The notes under the pieces were generated by a model. That model did not search any database. It worked only from the letters and a program-made list of their open reading frames with translations, and was not told where the DNA came from. The position numbers and the translations under genes are program-made. From Bradyrhizobium amphicarpaeae (lineage in GTDB: Bacteria > Pseudomonadota > Alphaproteobacteria > Rhizobiales > Xanthobacteraceae), in the NCBI RefSeq assembly GCF_002266435.3, contig NZ_CP029426.2, positions 1,146,001 through 1,210,000 of the forward strand: a stretch of 64,000 nucleotides of DNA, written 5' to 3'. Positions 19,941 through 28,895 of the stretch are shown one piece after another. Position 1 is the stretch's first letter; each line of letters opens with the position of its first letter.

Positions 19941-20170
19941 CGTCCCGGTGGAACCGGGCAGGGCAAGGAGGAGGCTAGGGGAGGCAAGCGAATTGCGCTG
20001 CCCTTAGCATGGCCCGAAAGCGGTTTCGACCTCCAAAGGATCAATCGCTTAACGAGTTCGAAGCGAGCCTCGGCCCGCCGGTCAGCGGCTGAAAACGGAG
20101 ATTCCCCGTCACGCCAAGCGAGGTAATAAAATACCTTGTTGCGCCAGCGCCTGGGGCGGGCGGGACGGCA

Positions 20171-20383
20171 TCATTCGGCCTGGCCCGGGGACGTCTCCAG
20201 CCGGCTCGACGGATGATGCGCCGGCACGGCCGGTCCGGTCGCGGCGGACCCGGCTTCTTCCGCGAGCTGCTCCGCCAGTTCGAGTACCCTCTGCCTTCGG
20301 CCGGGGTCCCTGAGGCGGAGAAACGCTCTGATGAGCCGCAGCTCTTCGCATCCCCTCGCGTCCCGCACGACATCATCGTTCAT
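20171..20383 (-). CDS. Small protein of unknown function, 70 residues
   Basis: The product begins MNDDVVRDARGCEELRLI and has two helices ending RRQRVLELAEQLAEEAG, followed by a Pro/Ser-rich tail. The R-RQ-VLELAE pattern resembles the C-terminal helix of small XRE-type regulators, but no helix-turn-helix is present. GGAAGG lies nine bases upstream of the ATG. It faces a regulator gene divergently, so it may be a small partner or adaptor. The call as a real gene is moderate. Confidence 0.55.
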   Translation of the reverse strand: MNDDVVRDARGCEELRLIRAFLRLRDPGRRQRVLELAEQLAEEAGSAATGPAVPAHHPSSRLETSPGQAE

Positions 20384-20669
20384 CGTCACGCCTTCCATCG
20401 CGCGCCACCTCGATGCGGCCCCGGCATCGAACGGTCGAATCCGCGATCGTGCGCCAAAGTCATGTCGGCCACCGCGTCCGCAGCATGTCGAGGTCCAACC
20501 TTCATGGCGCTGCGCGAACGCGTCGGCGAGCGATTTCGATGCGGCCGGGGCCGAGCTTCACAATGAGAAATTGAGGACGGCTGGCAAGTCGTCGCATACT
20601 CATTTTGGGTATGGCGGACGATCCGTTCGCCGCAGCCTTCGTTTACAACATGAATGTGGAATTCGATTC

Positions 20670-21176
20670 ATGCGCAATGCTTCAGACATCATCCGCACGG
20701 TCTCGCGACACACGCTGGCCTATATGTTGTTTTCGATCAGTGAGTTGTTTCGGCACTACGATGAATTCGATCCGCTGGACCTTCTGATCGTTCATGCGGT
20801 CCTGAACGCGAATGTCATCCATGTGATGAACGATCCGGTGTTGGACGAGCAGTTCTCCAGCATTCACGACGTCGAGCCGGATGTGATCAAGCAGGGGGTC
20901 TCACGTGCGGCACTGTCTCGCTTCCTCAGCCTGCCGCTCGAGACGGTTCGCCGTCGCGTGACGGGGCTGAAGCGGCGGAAGATCCTCGAAGAGACCGAAG
21001 CAGGACTCATCGTGACCGAGCAGAACGCATTCAGGTTTGGAAACAACCATGAACTGCAGAAGACCAACATGCTGCTGCTGACGAAGCTGCTTCGCGATCT
21101 CAAGCGCGCCGGTATCAACGGGCCGGATGATCTGCGCGCATCCAGGACGGCCACGTCTGCAAGGAAGGCAAAGTAA
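20670..21176 (+). CDS. Winged-helix-like regulatory protein, unknown family
   Basis: About 168 residues. A helical N-terminal part (SRHTLAYMLFSISELFRHYDEFDPLDLLIVHAVLNAN) precedes a probable winged helix. There VSRAALSRFLSLPLETVRRRVTGLKRRKILEET looks like the HTH and turn, and GLIVTEQNAF looks like the wing. Such a pattern is seen in MarR/IclR-like one-domain regulators. Start 20670 begins where the compact sequence begins; the frame upstream is unlike protein. The stop is 10 bases before the AraC-type regulator, so the two are co-transcribed. Confidence 0.72.
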   Translation: MRNASDIIRTVSRHTLAYMLFSISELFRHYDEFDPLDLLIVHAVLNANVIHVMNDPVLDEQFSSIHDVEPDVIKQGVSRAALSRFLSLPLETVRRRVTGLKRRKILEETEAGLIVTEQNAFRFGNNHELQKTNMLLLTKLLRDLKRAGINGPDDLRASRTATSARKAK

Positions 21177-21186
21177 CCGGCACGAC

Positions 21187-22197
21187 ATGAATCAGGGCCA
21201 TTTCGAGACCGCGCGCGACGGGGCGCAAACGCTGGCGGCGGACCGCTTGATGTCCTTTCAGGGGCTCAAGCCATCGTCGGCCCTCGAGCTCCGGGCGTAT
21301 GACATCGACCATTACGGCGAAACCGAGAGATATGCCGGCGCATCCAGCATGCCGCTGGCGGTCGGGGCTACAGCCATCATGCGCGCCCGGCTCAGCCTGC
21401 CGACCCTGACCTTGTCTCTGGTGAAGACTTTTCCGCGGATCGTCCGAGGCTATCAACTGACGAATGCCATCGCTATCGCGGTGCCGATGGATCACGTCAC
21501 CTCGGCCCGCATCAACGGGCAATCAGTCGGTCGTTCGATCGTCATTCTGAAGGGCAATTCCGATTGCCTGGTCCATGAGCCGGAGGGTCGGCTGATAGCC
21601 GTCGTCTATTTCACTCCGCCCCGGCGCGAACCCTGGGCGCAACTGGATGACGGCTACCACCTGGCGAACCCCACATCGGACGCCCTTGCCTCATTGCGCC
21701 GTCTGGTCTCCGTCACGCTGGAAACCGCAGCGCATGACCCGGACTTCCTGAACGAGCCGATATCGTCGAGCGTCGTCGAGCAATCGTTGCTCAGCACGAT
21801 GGAAACTGCGCTAACCACCAGCGTGAGAGCCGCACCCGTGTCGCCCGCGATGGACGGCTATCGCCGGATCGTCGCAAACATGGAACGGCTGATCCGGCAG
21901 GATCTGACGATCTCGCACAAGACGCCTGAACTGGCAGAGCAGGTGGGGGTGTCCGTCCGCACGCTCCAGAGCGCAACACAGGCCATTTGCGGCATCAGCC
22001 CGCATCGCTATAGCCGGATTCTGCGGCTCTGGTCGGTGCGCAAGCAGCTGCGCATCGGTGTGGGTCGGCGCAGCGTGAAGGCCTGCGCGATTGCGCACGG
22101 TTTCTGGCATCTGGGCGAGTTCGCGGCGAGCTACAAGGCTGCGTTCGGTGAGCTGCCGTCCGAGACCTTGCAGCGCGCGATGCGGGAAACGATCTAG
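21187..22197 (+). CDS. AraC-family transcriptional regulator
   Basis: About 336 residues. The C-terminal 100 residues form an AraC-type double HTH (ISHKTPELAEQVGVSVRTLQSATQAICGISPHRY and ACAIAHGFWHLGEFAASYKAAFGELPSETL). The N-terminal two thirds is a sensor resembling the cupin-like domain of AraC proteins that act on aromatic or fatty compounds; the ligand is unknown. Its stop codon shares the tetranucleotide CTAG with the stop codon of convergent rsmE, so the two genes overlap by four bases. No target operon is obvious. Confidence 0.88.
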   Translation: MNQGHFETARDGAQTLAADRLMSFQGLKPSSALELRAYDIDHYGETERYAGASSMPLAVGATAIMRARLSLPTLTLSLVKTFPRIVRGYQLTNAIAIAVPMDHVTSARINGQSVGRSIVILKGNSDCLVHEPEGRLIAVVYFTPPRREPWAQLDDGYHLANPTSDALASLRRLVSVTLETAAHDPDFLNEPISSSVVEQSLLSTMETALTTSVRAAPVSPAMDGYRRIVANMERLIRQDLTISHKTPELAEQVGVSVRTLQSATQAICGISPHRYSRILRLWSVRKQLRIGVGRRSVKACAIAHGFWHLGEFAASYKAAFGELPSETLQRAMRETI

Positions 22198-22949
22198 CCG
22201 TCTCCGCCGCCCCAATCGCCCAATACGGCCTGCACCAGCGCCAGCGCCGCCACCGCGGCGGTGTCGGCCCGCATGATCCGCGGACCCAGGGCCAACCGCA
22301 GGATTTTCGGCTGCCGCAGCAGCAGCGCCCGCTCTTCCTCGGCAAAGCCGCCTTCGGGGCCGATCAGCACGTCGATACCTTCTCCGGTCTCGCAGGCGCC
22401 CCGCAGGCTCTGAACGGGGTCGCGGACCTCCGCCGCCTCGTCGCAGAAGATCAGCAGGCGGCCCGCGGGCCGCTGACTGAGATACCGATCCAGCGGCACC
22501 GGCTCGGCAACGCCGGCGATGCTCAGAATGCCGCATTGCTCGGCCGCCTCGACCACATTGGCACGCATCCGCTCGGTGTTGACCCGGGAGGCCTGGGTGA
22601 ACCGGGTCAGGACCGGGTGCAGGGCGGCGGCGCCCATCTCGATGGCTTTCTGGACCATGTAGTCCAGCCGGGCATGCTTGAGCGGGGCGAAAACGTAGGC
22701 GACGTCAGGCAGCCTGTCCTGGGGCCGGGTCTGCTGAAGGATCACGAGGCCGTCCGGCCGCTTGCGCCCTTCGATGGCGGCCTGCCACTCGCCGTCCCGG
22801 CCGTTGAAGGCCAAAACCTCGGCTCCGGCGGCAAGTCGCAGCACATTGCCGAGATAATTGCTCTGGTCGCGGTCGAGCGGGATCCTGGCGTCCTGGGCAA
22901 GAGGAGCGTCGACGAACAGGCGGGGGCCGCGAAAATCGTGGGAGGGCAT
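22194..22949 (-). CDS. rsmE: 16S rRNA (uracil-1498-N3)-methyltransferase
   Basis: This 251-residue SPOUT-class methyltransferase adds a methyl to U1498 of 16S rRNA. An N-terminal PUA-like region (RDQSNYLGNVLRLAAGAEVLAFNGRDGEW) precedes the knotted SAM site LIGPEGGFAEEERALL near 215-230 and RIMRADTAAVAALALVQ at the C-terminus. Length and motif order match RsmE. It stands alone and converges with the AraC-type gene, overlapping by four bases. Confidence 0.95.
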   Translation of the reverse strand: MPSHDFRGPRLFVDAPLAQDARIPLDRDQSNYLGNVLRLAAGAEVLAFNGRDGEWQAAIEGRKRPDGLVILQQTRPQDRLPDVAYVFAPLKHARLDYMVQKAIEMGAAALHPVLTRFTQASRVNTERMRANVVEAAEQCGILSIAGVAEPVPLDRYLSQRPAGRLLIFCDEAAEVRDPVQSLRGACETGEGIDVLIGPEGGFAEEERALLLRQPKILRLALGPRIMRADTAAVAALALVQAVLGDWGGGDG

Positions 22950-23159
22950 CGTTCAGGGGTCCGATTTGCGGCCGTTCTTAACCGAAAGCAGCCATTCCGG
23001 GGGTAAAAATTGCCGAAACGGTGCGTCCCCGCGCCGCGCTCTTGCCCTATTCAACGGGTTGTTAAGCGTCGGCGGGAATCGTAAAAACGCGAACACGCTG
23101 GTTGCGCTTCAATTGGGAAGGCGCCGAACCCCGTAGCTCCTGCCGGAGAGACTATCTTG

Positions 23160-23822
23160 ATGATCCGTCATTTGATGGTTCCGATCACTGCCGCCATGGT
23201 CACCCTGAGCGCCGCGGGCGCCTTTGCGCAAAGCGCCTTCCCGGCGCCGCTGCCGAACCAGGCCCCAACCAGTTCCGCGTTTCCCCCGGTGAACGGCTCG
23301 GCGCCGATTGCTTCGGTCGGCACGGCGCCGCAATCGTCCTTTCCCGTGAACGGCGCCGCGCCCGTCGGTGGCGCTGGCGCGTTCAGCGCGGCCCCGCCGA
23401 CCCAGGGCGGCCCTGGGGAGGACTGCATGAAGGCTTTCATTCCCCTGCGCGAGGAAGCCGAGAAGCGCGGCAAGCTGATCAAGGCCGCGAGCGATCGTCA
23501 CGCGCCTCCGGACGAGGCCTGCAAGCTGATCCGCAATTTCAGCCAGGCCGAGTCGAAGATGATCAAGTATATCGACACCCACGCCGCCAAATGCGGAATC
23601 CCGCCGCAGGTTGGCGATCAGATGAAGTCCGGCCACAAGAACACCGAGGCCATGACGACGAAGGTCTGCAACGTCGCGCAGCAGATGCAGAACCAGCCGC
23701 GCGGCCCGGCGGGTCCGTCGCTGAGCGAGGTGCTGGGTTCGGGCTCGGCGCCCGAGGCCAATGCCGGCAGGAAGGGCGGCAGCACCTTCGACACGCTCAA
23801 CGGCAACGTCCTCACAAGATGA
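23160..23822 (+). CDS. Exported protein with Cys-rich helical domain
   Basis: About 220 residues, with a signal peptide (MIRHLMVPITAAMVTLSAAGAFA). A Pro/Ala/Ser-rich low-complexity stretch (25-85) follows, then a domain with four conserved-looking Cys: GEDCMKAF, DEACKLI, AAKCGIP and TTKVCNVA. The spacing suggests two disulfides in a periplasmic helical bundle. It is a conserved hypothetical type I recognise from Bradyrhizobium but cannot assign. A TTG at 23157 is an alternative start. It overlaps ubiA by four bases (ATGA), so translation is coupled. Confidence 0.75.
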   Translation: MIRHLMVPITAAMVTLSAAGAFAQSAFPAPLPNQAPTSSAFPPVNGSAPIASVGTAPQSSFPVNGAAPVGGAGAFSAAPPTQGGPGEDCMKAFIPLREEAEKRGKLIKAASDRHAPPDEACKLIRNFSQAESKMIKYIDTHAAKCGIPPQVGDQMKSGHKNTEAMTTKVCNVAQQMQNQPRGPAGPSLSEVLGSGSAPEANAGRKGGSTFDTLNGNVLTR

Positions 23823-24751
23823 GCGACACATCCGCCCGCGTTGCCGATTCCACCGGCAACTGGGTCGATACGCTCGCGCCGCAATGGGCGCGGCCCTATT
23901 TGCGATTGTCCCGCTTCGATCGCCCGATCGGCTCCTGGCTGCTGCTGATGCCGTGCTGGTGGTCGGCGGCGCTCGCGAGCGGCATGGCGCATGACGTCCG
24001 CGGATTGCCGCTCACCATCGTGCTGTTCTTCATCGGCGCCTTCGTGATGCGCGGGGCGGGCTGCACCTGGAACGACATCACCGACCGCGACCTCGACGCC
24101 AAGGTCGAGCGCACCCGCTCGCGGCCGCTGCCCTCGGGGCAGGTCAGCACGAAGCAGGCGCTGGTCTTCCTGGTCGTGCAGGCGCTGATCGGCCTTATCG
24201 TGCTGCTGCAGTTCAACCGATTCGCGATCGCGACCGGCATTGCCTCGCTCCTGATCGTCGCGATCTATCCCTTCATGAAGCGGATCACCTGGTGGCCGCA
24301 GATCGTGCTCGGGCTCGCCTTCTCCTGGGGCGCCCTGATGGGATTTGCCGTCACCTTCGGACGCATCGACGTTACCGCGATGGTGCTCTATGCCGGCGCG
24401 ATTTCATGGGTGATCGGCTATGACACGATCTACGCGCATCAGGACGCCGAGGACGACGCGCTGATCGGCGTCAAGTCCACCGCGCGCCTGTTCGGCGCGC
24501 ACACGCACCAGGCGCTGATCCTGTTCTACGGGCTCGCTGTGATGCTGATCGGCGTCGCGCTGGCCTCCGCCGATGCGCGCTGGGCGGCCTGGCTCGGGCT
24601 GATCGCCTTCGCCGCACACCTGGCCTCGCAGATCGTGCGCTTGCGGATCGAGGATCCCGAGCTGTGTCTGCGCCTGTTCAAGTCGAACAGGGATGCCGGC
24701 TTGCTGCTGTTTGCGGGATTGCTCGCCGACGCGGTGATGCGGGCGGCGTAG
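23819..24751 (+). CDS. ubiA: 4-hydroxybenzoate polyprenyltransferase
   Basis: This 310-residue integral membrane enzyme attaches the polyprenyl tail to 4-hydroxybenzoate in ubiquinone synthesis. The first Asp-rich motif NDITDRDLDAKVERTRSRPL and the second motif DTIYAHQDAEDD are intact and bind Mg-diphosphate. About eight membrane segments lie between and after them. The start ATG at 23819 overlaps the preceding stop codon. A repeat follows the stop directly. Confidence 0.95.
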   Translation: MSDTSARVADSTGNWVDTLAPQWARPYLRLSRFDRPIGSWLLLMPCWWSAALASGMAHDVRGLPLTIVLFFIGAFVMRGAGCTWNDITDRDLDAKVERTRSRPLPSGQVSTKQALVFLVVQALIGLIVLLQFNRFAIATGIASLLIVAIYPFMKRITWWPQIVLGLAFSWGALMGFAVTFGRIDVTAMVLYAGAISWVIGYDTIYAHQDAEDDALIGVKSTARLFGAHTHQALILFYGLAVMLIGVALASADARWAAWLGLIAFAAHLASQIVRLRIEDPELCLRLFKSNRDAGLLLFAGLLADAVMRAA

Positions 24752-24756
24752 GTCTT

Positions 24757-24846
24757 GTAGGGTGGGCAAAGGCGCCCTTGCGCCGTGCCCACGTTCTCTC
24801 AATGATTGATAGAAAAGGTGGGCACGCTTGCGCTTTGCCCACCCTA
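24757..24846. repeat. GTAGGGTGGGCAAAG palindromic element, copy 1
   Basis: GTAGGGTGGGCAAAGGCG at the left is the inverted match of CTTTGCCCACCCTAC at the right, with GTGCCCAC inverted pairs inside. It is the same family as 31242-31333 and 48406-48494. It lies between two convergent genes. Confidence 0.85.
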
Positions 24847-24854
24847 CGGCACCT

Positions 24855-25373
24855 TCAATTCCGCGCGATGATCTCGCGTTCGCCGTGATGAACCATCACC
24901 TCGCGCGCCATCGCAACGCGGCGGCGCATCAGGAATTTCGGGCGGCGGGCGCGGATCGCATTGGCGCGGCGGCGGCGAGGTGCGGGCTTGCGCGCGCCTT
25001 CGTCGAGCTGCGGGAGCGCGAACAGCTCGCTCCAGATCGCCAAGGCCTCGACGAGTTCGTCGCCATCGTTGCTGACCAGCAGCGGAACGGAGAGTGAGGG
25101 ATCGCGATGCACGAGGACGAGGGTCTGTGCCTCGTCATTGCCGCGCAATGCGACGCCGGTGAAATCGCTGACGCGGACGTTGATCGCCATCTGCATGCCG
25201 CGAACGGCACGGCGAAGCACGACGCGTTCGCGATGGAGCTCGATTTGCCTCGTGTATCCGTCGGCGCGCGGATCGTGCGCATCGAAGCGGACCGGAAGGG
25301 AAAGGGGGTCGAGCCGCAGTGAGCGGCTCGACCCGGCGGGAGCGATCCCGCATGTTGCTGTTTGACGCCTCAC
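24855..25373 (-). CDS. DUF6101-type protein
   Basis: 172 residues. The core (LPVRFDAHDPRADGYTRQIELHRERVVLRRAVRGMQMAINV) reads like a small beta-barrel domain, PilZ-like in rhythm. A second half carries the conserved ELVEALAIWSELFALP, and the C-terminus is strongly basic (RRRRANAIRARRPKFLMRRR). I recognise it as the conserved Bradyrhizobium/Rhizobiales family annotated DUF6101. Function is unknown. It is divergent from the tldD/pmbA-like gene. Confidence 0.72.
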   Translation of the reverse strand: MRRQTATCGIAPAGSSRSLRLDPLSLPVRFDAHDPRADGYTRQIELHRERVVLRRAVRGMQMAINVRVSDFTGVALRGNDEAQTLVLVHRDPSLSVPLLVSNDGDELVEALAIWSELFALPQLDEGARKPAPRRRRANAIRARRPKFLMRRRVAMAREVMVHHGEREIIARN

Positions 25374-25482
25374 GGCTTTAGTTCTCCCCGCCGGGATTAT
25401 GTTCCCGGTCGATGCGAGGACCTTAGCGCGCGGCGTTCCGAAACCGCTTAAAAAGGCTGGTTAACCCACCGTCACTGCTGCT

Positions 25483-25521
25483 CATGATTGACAAGAGCTT
25501 GGCACGCATGATTGACGAGAC
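25483..25521. repeat. Paired CATGATTGAC direct repeat
   Basis: CATGATTGACAAGAG (25483-25497) and CATGATTGACGAGAC (25507-25521) are direct copies spaced 24 bases start to start, upstream of the tldD/pmbA-like gene. They could be a tandem operator or part of the promoter. Confidence 0.45.
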
Positions 25522-25638
25522 GTTGCGCCAAAGCTGCGAATCTGAGCTTTTGGCAGGCTGAAAATGCTTGAAGTCCGCGCGATCAGGGCACATCTGTGGG
25601 TTCCGGTCCCGAACCCCCGCCCCAACAGGATTTCGTTC

Positions 25639-27069
25639 GTGAACTCTTCACCATCCGCAAGCTCGACGTTTTCGTCCAAGGATTCCTCCAAGGGGTCAAA
25701 CAACGGGTCAAAGGCCAGCCGCGACCTGTTCGACCAGTCCGCTTTGTCGGATCTGGCGCAGCGGCTGGTGGAGGCGGCGAAGCGCGCCGGCGCGGACGCG
25801 GCCGATGCAGTCGCGGTGCGCGGCGTCTCGCAAGGCGTCGAGGTGCGCGACGGACGCGTCGAGGAATCCGAACGCTCCGAGGGCGACGACGTCGGCCTGC
25901 GCGTGCTGGTCGGCCAGCGCCAGGCGGTGGTTTCGACCAACGACGCCAGCGGCGATGCCGTCACCAAGCTCGCCGAACGCGCGGTCGCGATGGCGCGCGT
26001 CGCGCCCGACGACAAATATGTCGGCCTCGCGGACCCATCGCTGCTCGCACGCGACTTCCCCGATCTCGATCTGCTCGATCCCGATGTGCCGGCCACCTCC
26101 GAGCTCGAGCGCCGCGCGCTCGAAGCCGAGGCTGCGGCCCTCGCCGTGAAGGGCGTCACCAAATCCGGCGGCGCCTCGGCGTCCGCGGGCATGGGCGGGA
26201 TGGTGCTGGTCACCTCGACCGGCTTCCACGGTTCTTACCTGCGCTCCAGCCAGGGCATCTCGGCGACCGCCATCTCGGGCGAAGGCACCGGCATGGAGCG
26301 CGATTACGACTTCACCTCGGCGCCGCATGCCGCCGACCTGTTGTCGCCTGACATCGTCGGCCGTTCCGCCGGCGAGCGCACCGTGGCGCGCTCCAATCCG
26401 CGCAAGGTCGAGACCTGCAAGGTGCCCGTGGTGTTCGATCCGCGCGTCGCCGGCTCCCTGGTCGGTCACGTCGTCGGCGCCATCAACGGCGCCTCGATCG
26501 CGCGCAAGACCAGCTTCCTCAAGGACAAGCTCGGTCAGCAGCTGTTTGCGAAGAACATCCGCATCATCGACGATCCCCTGCGCAAGCGCGGCCTGCGCTC
26601 GCAGACCTTCGACGCCGAGGGCGTTGCGGTGAAGAAGATCGCGCTGATCGACGAGGGCGTGCTGACGACCTGGCTGCTCGACTGCGCCACCGCGCGCGAG
26701 CTCGGCCTTGCCACCACCGGCCATGCCCATCGCGGCGTCTCGTCGTCGCCTTCGCCCGGGCCGTATAATCTGCATCTCGAACCCGGCACGCCGACCCCGG
26801 CCGAGCTGATCGCCGACATCAAGCAGGGCTTCTACGTCACCGATCTGATCGGCTCCGGCGTCAACGGCGTCACCGGCGATTACAGCCGCGGCGCCTCCGG
26901 CTTCTGGATCGAGAACGGCGAGATCACCTATCCCGTCAGCGAGGTGACGATCGCCGGCCATCTGTTCGAGATCTTCAAGTCGATGCAGCCCGCGAACAAT
27001 CTCGAGTTCCGCTACGGCATCAATGCGCCGACGGTGCGCATCGAGGGATTGACGCTTGGCGGACGTTGA
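25639..27069 (+). CDS. TldD/PmbA-family protein, PmbA-like
   Basis: About 476 residues from the GTG at 25639, which has AGGA eight bases upstream; an ATG at 25564 would add 25 unlikely residues. TldD/PmbA proteins form a periplasm-free cytosolic protease complex in E. coli that matures microcin B17 and degrades CcdA. PmbA-type subunits lack the zinc HExxxH site, as here. Landmarks are VEVRDGRVEESERSEGDDVGLRVLVG, KVPVVFDPRVAGSLVGHVVGAINGAS and the C-terminal GDYSRGASGFWIENGEI. It overlaps the next gene by 14 bases and heads the long lipid A series. Confidence 0.88.
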   Translation: MNSSPSASSTFSSKDSSKGSNNGSKASRDLFDQSALSDLAQRLVEAAKRAGADAADAVAVRGVSQGVEVRDGRVEESERSEGDDVGLRVLVGQRQAVVSTNDASGDAVTKLAERAVAMARVAPDDKYVGLADPSLLARDFPDLDLLDPDVPATSELERRALEAEAAALAVKGVTKSGGASASAGMGGMVLVTSTGFHGSYLRSSQGISATAISGEGTGMERDYDFTSAPHAADLLSPDIVGRSAGERTVARSNPRKVETCKVPVVFDPRVAGSLVGHVVGAINGASIARKTSFLKDKLGQQLFAKNIRIIDDPLRKRGLRSQTFDAEGVAVKKIALIDEGVLTTWLLDCATARELGLATTGHAHRGVSSSPSPGPYNLHLEPGTPTPAELIADIKQGFYVTDLIGSGVNGVTGDYSRGASGFWIENGEITYPVSEVTIAGHLFEIFKSMQPANNLEFRYGINAPTVRIEGLTLGGR

Positions 27070-27874
27070 GGCGAACGCCCCGGGCGAGACCATTCAGACG
27101 CGCGATGCGGCGCTGCTGCAGGACACGGTGCGCGAAGCAGGCGCGCTGGCGCAATCGATGTTCCGCACCGAATTGAAGAAGTGGACCAAGGGCGCGTCCT
27201 CGCCGGTGTCGGAAGCCGACATCGCCGTCAACGATTTGCTCGAAGCGCGTCTGCGCGGCGCGACGCCGGATTACGGCTGGCTCTCGGAGGAGAGCGCCGA
27301 CGATGCCGCGCGGCTGTCGCGGCGGCTGACCTGGATCGTCGATCCCATCGACGGCACGCGCAACTATCTCAATGGCCATGAGGATTGGTGCGTCAGCGTC
27401 GCGCTGGTCCAGGATACCGCGCCGGTGCTGGCCGCGGTGTTCGCGCCTGTGAGCGGCGAGTTCTTTTTCGCCGCACGCGGCCGGGGCACCACGCTCAACG
27501 GCGCAGCCGTGCAGGCTTCGCCCGGATCCACGCTCGACTTCTCCCGTGTCGCCGGCCCGAAGCCGATGGTCGAGCGGCTCAACAGCTCGGGCGGCGAGAT
27601 CAAGCTGCATCCGCGAATCGGCTCGCTGGCGCTACGCCTGTGCCGGGTCGCCCATGGCGCGCTGGATGCGGCCTTTGCGGGGGGCAACAGCCATGATTGG
27701 GACCTTGCGGCGGCCGATTTGATCGTGCAGGAAGCCGATGGTAGGATGAGCGACCTCTCCGGAGAACCCATCCTCTATAACCGCCGGGAAGTGGCGCACG
27801 GGGTGCTGGTGGCAGCGGGACGCGATCGTCATGCGGGCATTGTCGCGCATTTTCGAAACCGTCCCTTGGCCTAA
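27056..27874 (+). CDS. Inositol-monophosphatase-family phosphatase (CysQ-like)
   Basis: 272 residues. The Li-sensitive Mg phosphatase motifs are present: LSEESADD, DPIDGTRNYLNG and HDWDLAAADLIVQEADGR. This superfamily includes 3'(2'),5'-bisphosphate nucleotidase (CysQ) and inositol monophosphatase, and the sequence does not decide between them. The start is a TTG at 27056 overlapping the pmbA-like stop by 14 bases. Gene order (pmbA-like, this gene, DUF4170, acyltransferase, waaA, lpxK) is that of other Rhizobiales. Confidence 0.88.
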   Translation: MADVEANAPGETIQTRDAALLQDTVREAGALAQSMFRTELKKWTKGASSPVSEADIAVNDLLEARLRGATPDYGWLSEESADDAARLSRRLTWIVDPIDGTRNYLNGHEDWCVSVALVQDTAPVLAAVFAPVSGEFFFAARGRGTTLNGAAVQASPGSTLDFSRVAGPKPMVERLNSSGGEIKLHPRIGSLALRLCRVAHGALDAAFAGGNSHDWDLAAADLIVQEADGRMSDLSGEPILYNRREVAHGVLVAAGRDRHAGIVAHFRNRPLA

Positions 27875-27936
27875 AGCGCTTTTTGTCGTGCTTCTCGAAC
27901 ACTGCTTTGCCGGGCAGCCCGTTAGGAACAGAACTC

Positions 27937-28179
27937 ATGCCAGATAGTGCCCCGCAACAACTGCTTCACCTCGTGATCGGCGGCGAACTCGTCGACCTCA
28001 CGCAGAACACCTTCAAGAATCTCGACGACGTCGAGATCGTCGGCCTCTATCCGAATTATGCGACCGCCCACGCCGCCTGGCGGGCCAAGGCGCAGAGCAC
28101 GGTCGACAACGCGCAGATGCGCTATTTCATCGTCCATCTCCACCGGCTGCTCGACCCGAATCAAGAACCGGCGCGTTGA
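27937..28179 (+). CDS. DUF4170 small protein
   Basis: 80 residues. HLVIGGELVDLTQNTFKNLDDVEIVGLYPNY and the tail MRYFIVHLHRLLDP are the DUF4170 signature. The fold is probably a single alpha/beta domain; function is unknown. ATG at 27937 is chosen with AGGAAC upstream over a longer frame from 27883. Its stop overlaps the acyltransferase TTG start, so it is translated together with the lipid A genes. Confidence 0.85.
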   Translation: MPDSAPQQLLHLVIGGELVDLTQNTFKNLDDVEIVGLYPNYATAHAAWRAKAQSTVDNAQMRYFIVHLHRLLDPNQEPAR

Positions 28180-28895
28180 AAAAGCTGCTTCGCAATACGC
28201 TGCGAAGCAGCTGGTTTCAGCGTGCCGTCGGGGTTCTGGCGGCCGAATATCTGCGTCTGGTCTGGCGGACCAACACATTCACGCTGGATCCGCCCGACGT
28301 CTATGACCAGGTCGAGCCGCAGCTCCCTGCGATCTTCGCGTTCTGGCACGGCCAGCACTTCCTCACGCCCTTCATCAAGAACCAGAACAAGGCCTCCTAT
28401 CGCGCCAAGGTGCTGATCTCCCGCCACCGCGACGGCGAGTTCAATGCGATCGCCGCGGAGCGGCTCGGCATCGGCACCATCCGCGGCTCCGGCGATCATG
28501 GCGGCGCCTTCCACCGCAAGGGCGGGGTCGGCGCCTTCAAGGAAATGGTGCGCACGCTCCAGGCCGGTTGTAATGTCGCGCTGACCGCCGATGTCCCCAA
28601 GCGCTCGCGCGTGGCCGGGCTCGGCATTATCATGCTGGCACGGGAATCGGGGCGGCCGATCATGCCTTTCGCAATGGCGACCAGCCGCTTCGTCCGGCTC
28701 AAGAACTGGGACCGCACCACCATCAATCTTCCATTCGGGCGAGGCGCATTGGTCGGCATCAAGGAAATCCATGTTCCCGCCGATGCCGACGCCGCCATGA
28801 TGGAAGCGTTGCGGCTTGAGCTCGAAGAGACGCTGAACGAGGCGACCCGCCGCGCCTATGCGCAACTCGGCCGTCCTGGGCCTCAAGATGGCTAA
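28176..28895 (+). CDS. Lysophospholipid acyltransferase family protein (DUF374)
   Basis: 239 residues, starting at a TTG that overlaps the preceding stop (TTGA). It contains AIFAFWHGQHFL, SRHRDGEFNAIAAERLGIGTIRGSG and the conserved proline loop GRPIMPFAMATS. DUF374 is related to LpxL/PlsC acyltransferases and regularly sits before waaA in Alphaproteobacteria, so a role in acylating lipid A or its precursors is likely. The N-terminus is amphipathic, which suggests membrane association. The stop overlaps the waaA start by eight bases. Confidence 0.86.
   Translation: MKKLLRNTLRSSWFQRAVGVLAAEYLRLVWRTNTFTLDPPDVYDQVEPQLPAIFAFWHGQHFLTPFIKNQNKASYRAKVLISRHRDGEFNAIAAERLGIGTIRGSGDHGGAFHRKGGVGAFKEMVRTLQAGCNVALTADVPKRSRVAGLGIIMLARESGRPIMPFAMATSRFVRLKNWDRTTINLPFGRGALVGIKEIHVPADADAAMMEALRLELEETLNEATRRAYAQLGRPGPQDG

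Noticed and set aside
18000..20126. 708-codon plus-strand frame
   Set aside because: Antisense shadow of hisG and hisZ.
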